Part shown: piece after piece, positions 24,107 to 34,486 of the stretch
Numbering within the stretch: position 1 is the first letter of the stretch
How the letters are laid out: every line of letters begins with the position of its first letter
NCBI RefSeq assembly: GCF_000182925.2
Contig: NC_026501.1
Span: 9,341,917 to 9,405,916, forward strand
Origin: Neurospora crassa OR74A
Lineage: Eukaryota; Ascomycota; Sordariomycetes; Sordariales; Sordariaceae
Direction: 5' to 3'
DNA length: 64,000 nt
Notes under the pieces: model-generated
The model's input: the letters and a program-made list of their open reading frames with translations, nothing else
Database searches by the model: none
What the model was told of the DNA's origin: nothing
Program-made: the position numbers and the translations under genes

Positions 24107-24319
24107 GTAAGTAGGTTAGTAACGTACATCAGAATCAGAAGGGTTAGGAACAGCAATGCACTTGCTCGTGCAAGAAACGTCGCCGGCGTCGCAAGCTTCT
24201 ATGCACTTGGTGATGGCGGCCTGCTCCGAGTTGACAGGGTACGAAGCCGACGTGGTGGCGTTTTGGGCGCTGGCCGTGAGGGCGAAGAGGCCGGTGAGGA
24301 TGAGAGGTGTGAAGCGCAT
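23543..24319 (-). CDS. Small secreted, probably GPI-anchored Ser/Thr-rich protein
   Basis: Exons on the minus strand are 24319-24128 and 23974-23543 (207 aa). The donor is GTACGT and the acceptor TTTCCTCCAG. An N-terminal signal peptide (ending near ASA) is followed by two Cys-rich units with the pattern C-x3-C...C-x3-C (KCIEACDAG...CTSKC and DCVTACPKG...SCVEGC). A Thr/Ser/Val-rich stretch follows, then an Ala/Gly-rich segment and a hydrophobic C-terminus (GGFLWAVAALL) expected of a GPI attachment signal. It probably sits on the plasma membrane or in the cell wall. Its role is unknown. The intron contains a GA/TC microsatellite (about 24075-24103). Confidence 0.85.
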
Positions 24320-25410
24320 TTTGGCTTTTGGCTTTTTTCGTATGTTTTGTTTCGATTGGTTCGTATTAGATATTATCTGAAGCGAAGGTATTCCGATATC
24401 TTATATCGTCGTCGTGTTATGCAAAACAGCAAATCTCAACAAGCGAGTGTGAGAGCGAGTGTGTGTGTGTCGTCGGTTTTCAGTACGCGTATCTTACTTA
24501 AGAGATGGAAACAAAACAAAAAGTTCTGAGGAGAGGAAGAGAAAGAGAAAAGGAAAAAGGGAAGGAAGGGGGGAGGAGAGGAGGTGGAGGTTATATGTTT
24601 ATGTCATATAAATAGTAAGGGAAGAAGAGACAGGCTCATACGACATACATAACATGGCTGCGTGGACAAGACTAACTAACCAACGGACAGACACACACAC
24701 ACACACATGGATGCAAAGCCACCCACGGGCACCACTTCCCTAGCTAGCTCCAGTTCCTCCTAGTCTCCATTTTCCATGTTACGGACCTTCTTCTCCATTC
24801 ACGCCGTAGCAACCAGAACCTACCGTGGCTTACCGTCACGCACCACTTAGACAACTGAATCCATCCATTTGATATCCCTGCCTGAGCACACACTCGATTC
24901 GGTTTATACCCTTTTCGTAGCATAACAGCTAAAGGTCGGAATACTGGGATAAAACATGAGGTGGCCAGAGAGAGAAAAAAAAAAAACAAAAAAAACAAGG
25001 TCACGATACCTTGGATACCTGCCGACCTGCCTGACTTGTCGTCGTCGTCGTTGGAAACATGTTTGGTACATAGGTGATTTCCACTGACTTCTCCAGTCTG
25101 TCTGTCTTGGACTTGCTGGACAGGACTAGGACATGGGGCGCTGCTGTGTCTTCTCCACTGACAGTCTTTCCCCCACAAATGTCCACAGACACGAAGGCAG
25201 GGACAGGGGACAGGGGGGGTGGGTGGCCTGGTCTGAGCGGCGGCCGCGAGCCATTCAGCGAGCCCTTTAAGTGGTGGACGGGCATCAGATGGGGTCAGAT
25301 GGGAGAGAGAGAGACAAACAAACAAACACCACTGGGCGATCCACGAAAGGAGCGATGCGCCTCGAAAGTGGATATATGTTGTGTTGTTAAAGACGTTCGA
25401 TTAACCTCTC

Positions 25411-25455
25411 TGCTGTGCTGTGCTGTGCTGTGTTGTGTTGTGCTGTGTTGTGCTG
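25411..25455 (+). repeat. TGCTG pentanucleotide microsatellite, nine copies
   Basis: Nine consecutive 5-bp units of TGCTG or TGTTG. Three of the nine carry the C-to-T variant. Confidence 0.9.
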
Positions 25456-26750
25456 GACAGGATGATGGATGTCGTGTCACTCAAACAGTCCTCACACACA
25501 CAGCCCGGTTCAAGCGTTGGTTAGTTGTGTGTTTGTGTGACCTCGCGAAATATGGACAGACAGACAGACACGGCAGAGCGAGAAGAGATTGATTGTCTAG
25601 TAATGTTTTTTTGCCGGTGGTTCAATGTCATCCCTTCCTTTCCCACGATGATCCAGTCCCTTTGTTGTCCATTCCCTTACGAGCACAGACGTTATTTTTT
25701 TTTTTTTTTTTTTTGCGTTTGCATATACATAGTTAAAGGATGTCAATTATACCTTCTCTAATTAGGTGCAGGTCACAGGGATATATATACCTCTATATGT
25801 ACAATCTTGGTCAGAACTTTATGCGCACTTCCCGCTGATTTTCCCTTGACTTGGCCGGGTGTTGTAACCAAATTAAAATTACTACTTGCCGCCACCTACC
25901 ACATCCATCCATCCATTATTCCTTTGTTCATAATCATAATCATATCTGTTAGTGCGGTGCTAATAGTGGTTCGTAGGTGGTGGTAGGTAGTATCTATCGA
26001 GACATCCATCCTCCCGTCCCGTCACAGGAGGGAGATGCCCGGGCCTGGGCAGTGCCAGTGTCGAGACGAGGAGGACCGAGGGAAAAGGGAAGTGACGAGA
26101 AGACAACCAAAAAAAAAAAAAGTGGGCGTGGTTGCTATTCTTCCCGAATCGGTAATCCCATTCAGGGCAGTGACCAATCAAAACCGAGACAGAGTTTCGG
26201 AGTTTTTAGTGAAGTTGCAATCATAATTCGTGTCGGTTGTTGTTTGACGCTGGGCCACGCGCTCTGCTCTCTCTCTCTCTCTCGGTTTCCTTTCTTTTCC
26301 ATTGTGTTCACTCTTTTTCTTTCTTTACAAAAGTTGGAAGATGACGGATTTTGAGACTCATGATATTGCCCGGATTTGTTTCGAGATCAACTGAATTAAG
26401 CAAGACCAATGGCAACGATTGCAACTTCAATTTGACAGACAAAAAAAAAAAAAAAAACTTAAAAAAAAAAACTTCAGTTGATAGGACAGACCGCGCGGGG
26501 CGGGCCGAGGAGAGTGCCCTGCACTGTCCAAAAGGAACGGACGATGCACTGCACTGCACTGCACAGCGAGCGTCCTGCACACACTGCTGCACTGAAAAAG
26601 AAAAGAAAAAGAAAAAGCGAACATCGATGCGATGCACGCCTGACTGTAAATCCACATTCCATCAAATCCGTCCCGTCCGAGCCAGCCACCACCCCCGGAC
26701 CCGGACCAGGACCGCTCAGCGCAAGCCATTGCATGACCATGATCAATGTG

Positions 26751-26780
26751 ACTGACTGACTGACTGACTGACTGACTGAC
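26751..26780 (+). repeat. ACTG tetranucleotide microsatellite
   Basis: Perfect ACTG array of seven and a half copies in gene-free DNA. Confidence 0.95.
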
Positions 26781-28393
26781 ACAGATGGAAGGCTGGGACT
26801 GGGACCGGGACTGGGAGGGTGAGTGGGTGATCAGCATCGGCCACGCTTGGTTTCGCTTGGTAAAATCGTTTGTTGGCTTGGATTTGAATGTGAGGCGGGC
26901 GGTCGCCGGAGAGATAGAACTGAAACACTCACTTCCTTACTACCAGGCTACCAACCTCCAGCTTCTGTCAGCGGCCTCCAATATCCAATCTACCACAAAA
27001 GAGAGGCTGGATCCATAGGTAGACGAAGACAGAGAAAGAAATTAATCTAAGCAAGGTGATAAAATCTTGGAGGGTACCTTGGTTGTTAACTGAAGTTGAC
27101 CCGAAACCGCGGCACGCCTTAGGTAACCCTCGTTATGTATGTAACGCTCACACTCACACTCACAACTCACAACTCACAACTCACACTCACAGACACCGCA
27201 TCGAATTGATCGTGAACGACTTCTTTTTTTTGCTCCTGCGTAGAGATAGGTCCGGCCTAGGTAGGCCCTGTGACACAACTACTGACAAGTCGCGCAAGGC
27301 AACTATGGTAACTCTTGGAGGTTACCTACCTACCTACCTACCGTAGCTTGTATTCGTTTCAAACTTTAAAAATTGACTTCCATCATTATTTTCCGTAGGT
27401 AGTAAAACTTTGTACATACATACGTACATACATACATCTTGTATATAGTATACTAGACTACACCCTTGTGGTATGTCATTTGTATACACCAAATGGAGAA
27501 AATTGACAATGAATGAAACTCTTCATTGCAAGCTACACACACGCCTTCTACCGAAAGGTTCCTAGAGCGCCCCCAACCAAGGCCGACCTACCTAACAAGT
27601 ACATATACATAAGTAAGTCTTGTGCTTGTGCAGCAGCTTCGTCGTGCCCCGTGTGTATGTACGTATTGTGTACTTCATAGTACCCGAACGACATGGTCCG
27701 GAAATAACCAACCAGAGCTGTCTACCTAGGTATACAGCCGCACTTTCTATACGAAGGGAGGGACTTCCTAGCCAACCAACCAACCAACCAAACAACGGTA
27801 GACAACCGTTTTCCATCTGATGACCACTTCGCCTCTTTGCTGCTGCTGCTGGTGGGACGCATCCACTAGGTAGCATCTGAGCTAGAAATCCGGCAGGACG
27901 TTTAGCCTTTGTGTACATACCCTTTTCTTCAATGTACGAAGGGTCTTTTTGTTTTTTTGCCTCAATGCATGCATGGAGATAAATACGAGGTCACGGGCTG
28001 TACTATGTAGGTATGTTCACTGGAGAGCTCTGGCGCAGGTCAGGGAAGCGCCGTTACCAGATCAACGGGACAGTCACCAGATCGATGTCCACTTTGCGTG
28101 ATTTTTCGAACTACATATCGTTATTTTTAGAACTTGGAAAAGCCCCCAAAAAAAATGTCATATGTACAGTAAGTACATTGCGAGCAGGTTCCATCGAGCG
28201 ATGTGAGGGATGGATGGATGTGAATGGCCTCCTCAACTACTGTACCTCCTTCCTCCTCTTTTCCCTTTCCGTGAAGGTCCCTCACTGCATCAACCCTAAC
28301 CCTCACCCACACTTCACATCACCCGTATCGCAGTCCTCACCACCACCCCTACAATCACCACCACACTACTACTTACTGTGAGGTACCTACATA

Positions 28394-29302
28394 TCACCAC
28401 GGCACCTCCCCCTCCTTATCCCTAAACGTCCCCGTCTTTTCTCCTTGCTCCTGCACAACCCTCACCACCGTCTCCGCCGCCTCCCAAGGCTCCTGCTTTC
28501 CCCTGAAACTATCCAACCCCCCTGCGGTCTTCGACGTATACCCCGGACAAACCACATTGACTTTCCACTTTTTATTCTTCTCCTGCCCTCCCTTCGTGTC
28601 TCCTAGTGTCTTCCCTTCCTTGGAATTCTCCAATCTCCACGCCAAGTGCTTAGCATACATATTCAACGCCGCCTTGCTCGCGCTATATTCCGTGTACTTG
28701 CTCGTGACGTTATCCAGGTCAACGAGACTGCTGCGACTGTTGACGGCCCCCTCGTCGTCGTCGCCGTCGTTGTTGAAAGTGTAAGGTATGGACCCCAGCC
28801 CGGAGCTGACGAAAATGATCTTCCGCTCGGGTTTTTGGGACGCAGATAGTAAAGGGAGGAGTGCGTCGGTCAGGAGCGCGGGGCCAATGAGGTTCGTGTC
28901 AAGAATAGAATGCCAGTTCTCTCTTACCCTCTCGGGCGCACGTGGGTCGGTGACGTTGGTGTGCAGGAAAGAAGAGGAGATGGCGGCGCTGTGGACGAGG
29001 GTGTCGAGGTGGCCGTGTTTGGCGGCAATGTGGGCGGCGGCGGCGGCGGCGGAGATGGTCGAGGTATCGGAGGTTAGGTCGAGATTCAAAAATTCAAAGG
29101 TAGTAGAGGCGTGGAGGTTGGGCAGGGAGCGCAGGATGGTGATGGCGGACTCGACCGAGGAGGGACGGCGGCCGCAGAGAATGATGTGGTAATTTTGGTC
29201 GGGGGAGGTGCTGAGGTGTTTGGCGGTTTCGAAGCCGATGCCACGCGTGGCGCCGGTGATGAGCACAATGGTTTTGGAATCGGCGGCAGCGGCGGTGGTC
29301 AT
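28394..29302 (-). CDS. Short-chain dehydrogenase/reductase (SDR)
   Basis: Intronless, 302 aa, ATG at 29302. It is a classical NAD(P)-dependent Rossmann-fold oxidoreductase. The nucleotide-binding motif TGATRGIGFE is near residues 16-25, the catalytic Tyr-Lys pair lies in YSASKAALNMYAKH, and a preceding VSSG carries the catalytic Ser. NVVCPGYTSKT follows the active site as in the family. The Arg after the glycine motif suggests NADP(H). The substrate cannot be assigned; C-terminal features resemble fungal carbonyl-reductase-type SDRs. The next gene in the same direction (Sld5) starts its 3' end 456 bp upstream and is unrelated. Confidence 0.9.
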   Translation of the reverse strand: MTTAAAADSKTIVLITGATRGIGFETAKHLSTSPDQNYHIILCGRRPSSVESAITILRSLPNLHASTTFEFLNLDLTSDTSTISAAAAAAHIAAKHGHLDTLVHSAAISSSFLHTNVTDPRAPERVRENWHSILDTNLIGPALLTDALLPLLSASQKPERKIIFVSSGLGSIPYTFNNDGDDDEGAVNSRSSLVDLDNVTSKYTEYSASKAALNMYAKHLAWRLENSKEGKTLGDTKGGQEKNKKWKVNVVCPGYTSKTAGGLDSFRGKQEPWEAAETVVRVVQEQGEKTGTFRDKEGEVPW

Positions 29303-29758
29303 GATGCGTGGTTATCGGGTGTACCCGCTGTAGCAAAATGTTGGATTGTGGATGGGGAGGTGAGCAGGTCGTTGTTATCGGTGTGTCCTCGGGTGCTGCT
29401 GTTTCGTCGTCGTCTTTGATGCTGTTCGTCTGATCATCGTGAGGTTTCATACCGCCCGCACGTCATTGCGACGTAGCCGTGGGCGTGAACCTTTTCAAAG
29501 CTGGCAAACCCGGTCCCAATATTCGTCCCGCAAACACCGACGAGATGGCTGTATAGCAATCGCCCGAGTTTAACGGGGTCGAGCACTGGAATTCCGCCAT
29601 AACTCCCGTCGTCGATCGGTCGATTTGGTGGTGTTGAGTGACGTCCTGGAGATGAAGCTTCCGCCAACGTCCAAGTTCCCTGATCGTCTCATACCGACGA
29701 GCAGAAGCCCATCAGCCCTCATTGTTTGTAGACAGGTTATCCAACCATGGCGGCAGCC
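29303..29758. other. Intergenic region between SDR and Sld5 genes
   Basis: Promoter-proximal DNA of the SDR gene and 3' UTR of Sld5, both transcribed leftward. I see no additional gene. Confidence 0.6.
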
Positions 29759-30494
29759 TCAAACCAATTCAGCATCCCCCTTTTCCACCAATCCCTTTGC
29801 ATCTGACCACCTCAGAATGACAATATCCCCCTCTTTGCCCGTGAGCACACCATCGACATCGACTCCATGACATTCAATCTCGGCATCCCTCAACAAGCGA
29901 ATGAACACGGCCGAGTCGAGGTCAGGACTGTCAATCATGCTGATATTGCCCGCCGTGTCGTTCAAGTTTTGCATCGCGGGCGGGAACGTGCCCAGGAAGG
30001 AGTTGAGGTAGTGGTTGTGCAACAAAAGCTGGTGTCTTCGCGCGTACGCCTCTTCGATTTGCGACATGCGTGTTCGGAGGTTATCGTTGGAGATGTAGTG
30101 GAGGAGGTGTTTGTCGATCTACCCAATTCTCAAGTGTCAGCATTCTCCTCAGTGACCCAGCAAGTAAAGAGCTCCAGAGGGGGCATACCTTTGCAATCCT
30201 CGTCCTCAAAAACGACCTGACCAAGTACTTGAACCTCTCCAACTCGGTCTGGATGACAATCAGGGCGAAATTGGTCTTGGGATCCATGTCGCCCGTCATC
30301 TCCTCCACTTTTTCTATCTGCCGCTTGATCTTGTCGTTGATGCGCTCGAACAGCCCGTTGGAGGGCCAGGGAAGCAGTTCAGGTGTCGAGCGCTCGGCGA
30401 CCCAGGCGCGCGTCAGGTCTTGCAGGTCGCGCGTTTCCTGCGGGATCTGGTGCGAGACGGGGTCGACTTCGCGGAGGATGTCGTCAATGTCCAT
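29759..30494 (-). CDS. sld5: DNA replication complex GINS subunit Sld5
   Basis: Exons on the minus strand are 30494-30189 and 30118-29759 (221 aa). The donor is GTATGC and the acceptor GGGTAG; the junction reads [20 protein letters not shown], the hallmark Sld5 helix. Sld5 is one of four GINS subunits (Sld5, Psf1, Psf2, Psf3) that activate the MCM helicase as part of the CMG complex at replication forks in the nucleus. The N-terminal alpha domain covers about residues 1-150 ([12 protein letters not shown] start; [21 protein letters not shown]). The small C-terminal beta domain ends with the typical [23 protein letters not shown]-like tail. Length matches the yeast and human proteins (about 220-290 aa). 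Confidence 0.95.
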
Positions 30495-31041
30495 TGTGGC
30501 TTATGGATTGGAGGTGAATTGCGGTGAATTGGGTTGTGAGGCGGGCACAATGGGTGGTTGAAGAGGAGGGGGGACAAGGGAGGGAGGAGGAGGAGAACAC
30601 AGAGAGTTGTCGCATTTTTCGTGACGGGGATTTCCATCTCTGGTGTGGAAATTCCCTTCAGGCCTCGAACGCGGGGCAGATCCCACCCCGGATTTTTAGG
30701 GGCTCGGCGGGCTGTTACGGCGATCATCCAGTGGAGGGCGGTCCATCCCGCTTTTAGTGACGTCCATGTCCGCTGCGTCCCCTAACCTTACAGCAATACA
30801 GGGGTCTTGTTGGGGGTGCCCCTGAGTTCATGTAAACAGCAACACGGCGGGCATGAGAACGACATCGTATCGTGGCATGAGGCTTAGGTTTGGACTTGAT
30901 CATTATTACGTCCTGTGATATCATTGAGTTATCAAACTATAGCAGTCTTTCATGTTACAAGTGACGCCTTTCCTTTTCCCCCATCCAGCTCCTATCAAAT
31001 TACGCCAATAACCGATACCATCAGAGTGTGTAAGTGCCAAG
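30495..31041. other. Intergenic region upstream of Sld5
   Basis: Promoter DNA for Sld5 plus the 3' flank of the next leftward gene. I see no supported gene. Confidence 0.6.
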
Positions 31042-32394
31042 TCATTCTGTTGACAAAGACTGAGAATTTTCAGGACCCCAGTCGGAATCTGAGGCTCTTG
31101 GGGAGTGCATGAACTTGTACATGTGAGCCTCGTTGGGAGCTGGATCGCCTGGTGACATTTCATCAGCGCTACTTGATGTTGGTGTAAGCACCGTTGTGCC
31201 GTCGGATGACGAGTCGTCGCTTGTATCGACCCCCAACGCCAAGTCCGAGTCCAATGTTGACGTCTCGACATCATCCATGTTTCTTTGAAGGGTTCCCTCA
31301 GTAGTTGGTACTGTGTTCTGGTACAAGGGTCCTGTATTCTCAGTCATTTGCCTGCTTTTCCTCCTAGCGGCAATGGACTGTCCTTCAAGTTTGCTGAGGT
31401 TGGGAAGAGGCTTGGAATGAGACATTGAGATCGTGTCCAAACCTATCATAACCTCTGTACCATTAGACTGTCTTTCCTTGGTTTCTTCTGCCGTCGGAAT
31501 ATCGGTCGGGTTGTCGTTGACTTTGTCTCTTTCTCGATCTGCCTCTTTTCTCTCACCACAGCGCTTCCCCTCGTCCTTGACTGATTCGTCTTTGACAATC
31601 TCCCTTTCATCATCTGTCCCACTCTCTCTCGATATCACGTCATCCTCTTTCTCCGTATCTTCCTCATGTAGACATACTCCGTCCCTGACCGCGACCTTTT
31701 CGTCCAATTTGGCCATAAAATCCACCAAGTACCCTTGCGGTCCTGCTTTTTCATCCGTTGTTTTGATATCGTCCATATTTATTGGTTTCTTGATCCTTAC
31801 CCGTCTTGTCGTCCCCGTCGGTAGTCCTGTGCCTTTTCCACTAGCCATCCGCTCACAGTCTCCTAACCGCCGCCTCAAGAACCATTCAACCGAGTGACGG
31901 CCATGGCCACTCTTTTTGAATCTCTTCAATGCCTCCCTCAGCATTGCATCCCATTTGGCGACATCCTCGGTGTCTCCTTCGCTTTCTTCTTTGTTCCCGG
32001 GCGGTATTGTTGCGAGAGGCTGTGGAGCGGTGGACGACGAGCATGACAAAAGGCCTGTTCTCAGGAGCCAAAAGTCTTCCCTGGAGCGATATATCGTGCA
32101 GGCGCGGTTGTGAGGGTAGTAGAGGGTGATTTCGTACAGCGGCGACTCGTCGTCTTTATGGTTTTTGGATTCTGACTTGGGCTTGTCCTCGCACTGGGGT
32201 TGAGAATCCGGGTCTGGGGTGGAGTTGTCCTGACATCGAATCCGAATGGCTATCGGCAGTGTTCGGGTGCCATTGTAGCAGTTGTGGTTTTTCTGGGTGT
32301 GTAGCTGTGGCTTGAGCCTTGTCTTGGAACGGGATTCCGGTGTCTTGGAGGTTCCCTCCTCCAGGTCGGGCATGAACATTAGTGGGACCAGCAT
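31042..32394 (-). CDS. Hypothetical acidic protein, possible PX-like N-terminus
   Basis: Intronless, 450 aa, ATG at 32394. I do not recognise the protein as a whole. Around residues 87-110 the segment LYEITLYYPHNRACTIYRSREDFWLL resembles the part of a Phox-homology (PX) domain where a strand leads into the RxYSDF motif, but the phosphoinositide-binding pattern is not complete. This is a weak suggestion. A basic/hydrophobic segment follows (VEWFLRRRLGDCERM). Then comes a long charged, probably disordered tail rich in Glu, Asp, Lys, Ser and Thr (residues ~230-450). Codon use resembles neighbouring genes and the frame is unbroken, supporting a real gene. Confidence 0.7.
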   Translation of the reverse strand: MLVPLMFMPDLEEGTSKTPESRSKTRLKPQLHTQKNHNCYNGTRTLPIAIRIRCQDNSTPDPDSQPQCEDKPKSESKNHKDDESPLYEITLYYPHNRACTIYRSREDFWLLRTGLLSCSSSTAPQPLATIPPGNKEESEGDTEDVAKWDAMLREALKRFKKSGHGRHSVEWFLRRRLGDCERMASGKGTGLPTGTTRRVRIKKPINMDDIKTTDEKAGPQGYLVDFMAKLDEKVAVRDGVCLHEEDTEKEDDVISRESGTDDEREIVKDESVKDEGKRCGERKEADRERDKVNDNPTDIPTAEETKERQSNGTEVMIGLDTISMSHSKPLPNLSKLEGQSIAARRKSRQMTENTGPLYQNTVPTTEGTLQRNMDDVETSTLDSDLALGVDTSDDSSSDGTTVLTPTSSSADEMSPGDPAPNEAHMYKFMHSPRASDSDWGPENSQSLSTE

Positions 32395-34486
32395 GTTGCT
32401 TCTCGCGTAGTCTGTGGTTGTTGGTTTTGAAAGGAGGTGAAGGATATCTCAGGATAGATATTTGAAGGTGACCAAATCGGGTATTAAGATTAGAACATGG
32501 GGTGGGTGTCCAAGAATAAGCTCGCTTGGTGGAAGCGAAAAGAGGCAAGAAGAAAAAGAGCGAAAATAAAGCACAGCGTAACAGCGATGATATAAGTATA
32601 TGCGGATATCGCATGTGTCCCACTATGTGCAAAACCAGCAATCAACTAGTTTTGGGGCTTGATAGCCAGATCTATCCCGTGAGGTGTGCTAGAACAACTA
32701 GGCTTCGTTCCAACCGGGAGTGGTTCCCGGATGGTTTGCTGGCAACACAAGCGGTATCAAGAGCAAACCGTAAGGTAGCACAGCATAGGTACGGTTCACA
32801 AAGAGCGTGTCTCGCAAGGCTGCTTGATCTGACGAACCAGAAGCGGACAACGGGGACGGTTTGGCACGGTAGAGCTGACATATTCACCTGAAACGAACTA
32901 TTTGGCTGGAGCGACGCTGACTATGCCCCATGAGGGTCAACTGTGATTCGTGGTGGCCAGAGACCGATGATACCGCCTTTTTCGTAGATTGAGCGAGCAT
33001 TGGTCCAATCAGCACTTTGGATTCCCGGTTGCTATGTCTTTAACAGGCCAGTCGGTGGCGGTGGTGATGGGAGCCGATGTCGTCAAGTGGAACGGTGTCG
33101 AGTTGCTTATTGCGGCTCGGGGTTCCATTGATAGTCCATGGTTGACGGGGATTCATTTCGGTAAAGGGTCCGTCAGGCAAATTGGGGGTTCTGGATGTTG
33201 AAGCACAGGATGGTGGTGTTGAGATGTTCTGGCCTTGTGATCTGGGATGTTGAAGTTGAAAGAAACAAAAAAAGAGAGAAAAAGATGGAGGGTTACTGTA
33301 CCGTTGAGTGGCAGCAGTGGACCAAAGCACACTGTGGACAAAATCGGGTATAGCGTATTCCTACTCCAAAACCCCAGCCCCTGCCCCTCTGAAACACAAC
33401 CTATGAAGCTCTTCCTTGCAGTTTAATGCGACTTGAGCACATGGGGTCGTGCAACCCCGCAACTCCAGGCTCTCCGGGTACGTACAAGTACCTCTCGCTA
33501 TCAAGGGAATCAATCCGTTGCCCGGCTCTCCGTCGTGTGGGTGATGACACCATGATAAGTCAGTGTTTTGTTCCCCGATCACAAACATCTGTCAAACATG
33601 ATCACCGACTTCGATCTATGTAGCTTGTCTGACGGTTATCGATGTCCCGAGTTGAGAGAGGAACTGACATAATAGTACCTACAGAGGGACGGGAGGGTTG
33701 CTAGGGCGTCCAATCAAGGAACCTCGTGCGCTACTAATGCAGCACGAGAGCTCACAAGCATGTTGCCTGTGCCTGCGTGATCACTAGCAGATGCGTTCTG
33801 GGGATTGTGATTCTGATTGGAAAAAGATAGATTTCTCAACTTTGTGTGGTCAACACCAAGGAAGGTCGTTCGCTTCCTTGACATTCACCACCACCACAAG
33901 CAGCTTACTCTTCCATCGAATCTTGTTTAGTAGAGATTGCTGATTTCAAGTGGAATTTCCTTCATGTCAATGTCCATACACTATCCGACCATACCTTACT
34001 TAGTCATGAACGAGCAGATAGTGAGGTGTTGTCTGCGCCTTCGGACCCAAGCTCCCAGCAAAGGGAGCGAAAGTGGAAAGTGGACTGCGATGGTGGTGGA
34101 CCCCTACCTACTGTATGCATCTTATCCCTGCCAACCTTTGCATTGAGGGTTGCCCTCTCTTCCATCCTTCACTTCCACTTTACTACCTATTCATCCCAAT
34201 ACACCTGCCCCAACAACTCCAGCTTTGTTTTGTTTTTCTGCTTTCACTTTCTCCCTTTGATTGTTCTTGTTGACATTCGTCAAAATCTCCATTCTCCCCC
34301 CTCTCTTTCCGCGTCGACAAACAGCTTTTGACCAAAGTCCTTAGTTGCTTTCTTGGTCAGCTTCTGTTATCCAAACCCCCGCCTCAAGATACCATCACAG
34401 CTATCTTTTTGCGCATCGCATTGGATCAAAACATCGTCGCCTTGTCATCCTTTCCTCAGCAAGACTCAACTTCGCCAACTGCAGCC
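32395..34486. other. Divergent intergenic region
   Basis: Shared upstream DNA of the unknown leftward gene and the NTF2-like rightward gene. The last ~300 bp are pyrimidine-rich and probably form the leader of the latter; a possible 5' UTR intron (GTGAGG at 34020, CAACTCCAG at about 34220) is not proven. No other gene is supported. Confidence 0.5.

Larger units (their letters stand above)
24320..28393. other. Gene-free region rich in simple repeats
   Basis: Four kilobases without a supported gene. It holds CA (24690-24708), A/C-interrupted A tracts (24967-24996), TGCTG pentanucleotides, GACA units (25556-25572), T20 (25695-25714), CT (26267-26283), A17 and A11 (26441-26471), an ACTG array, a CTCACA-type run (27148-27190), and GTACATACATAC runs (27415-27440). 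Open frames here are short or lack ATG starts. Promoter sequence for the GPI-anchored protein gene should lie at the left end. Confidence 0.55.

Noticed and set aside
30070-30561. 163-aa plus-strand frame over Sld5
   Set aside because: Antisense shadow of the Sld5 first exon.
28394-32394. SDR, Sld5 and unknown gene in tandem as a functional cluster
   Set aside because: Separate 450-550 bp intergenic gaps, unrelated functions and no biosynthetic core enzyme; shared direction alone is not evidence of a cluster.
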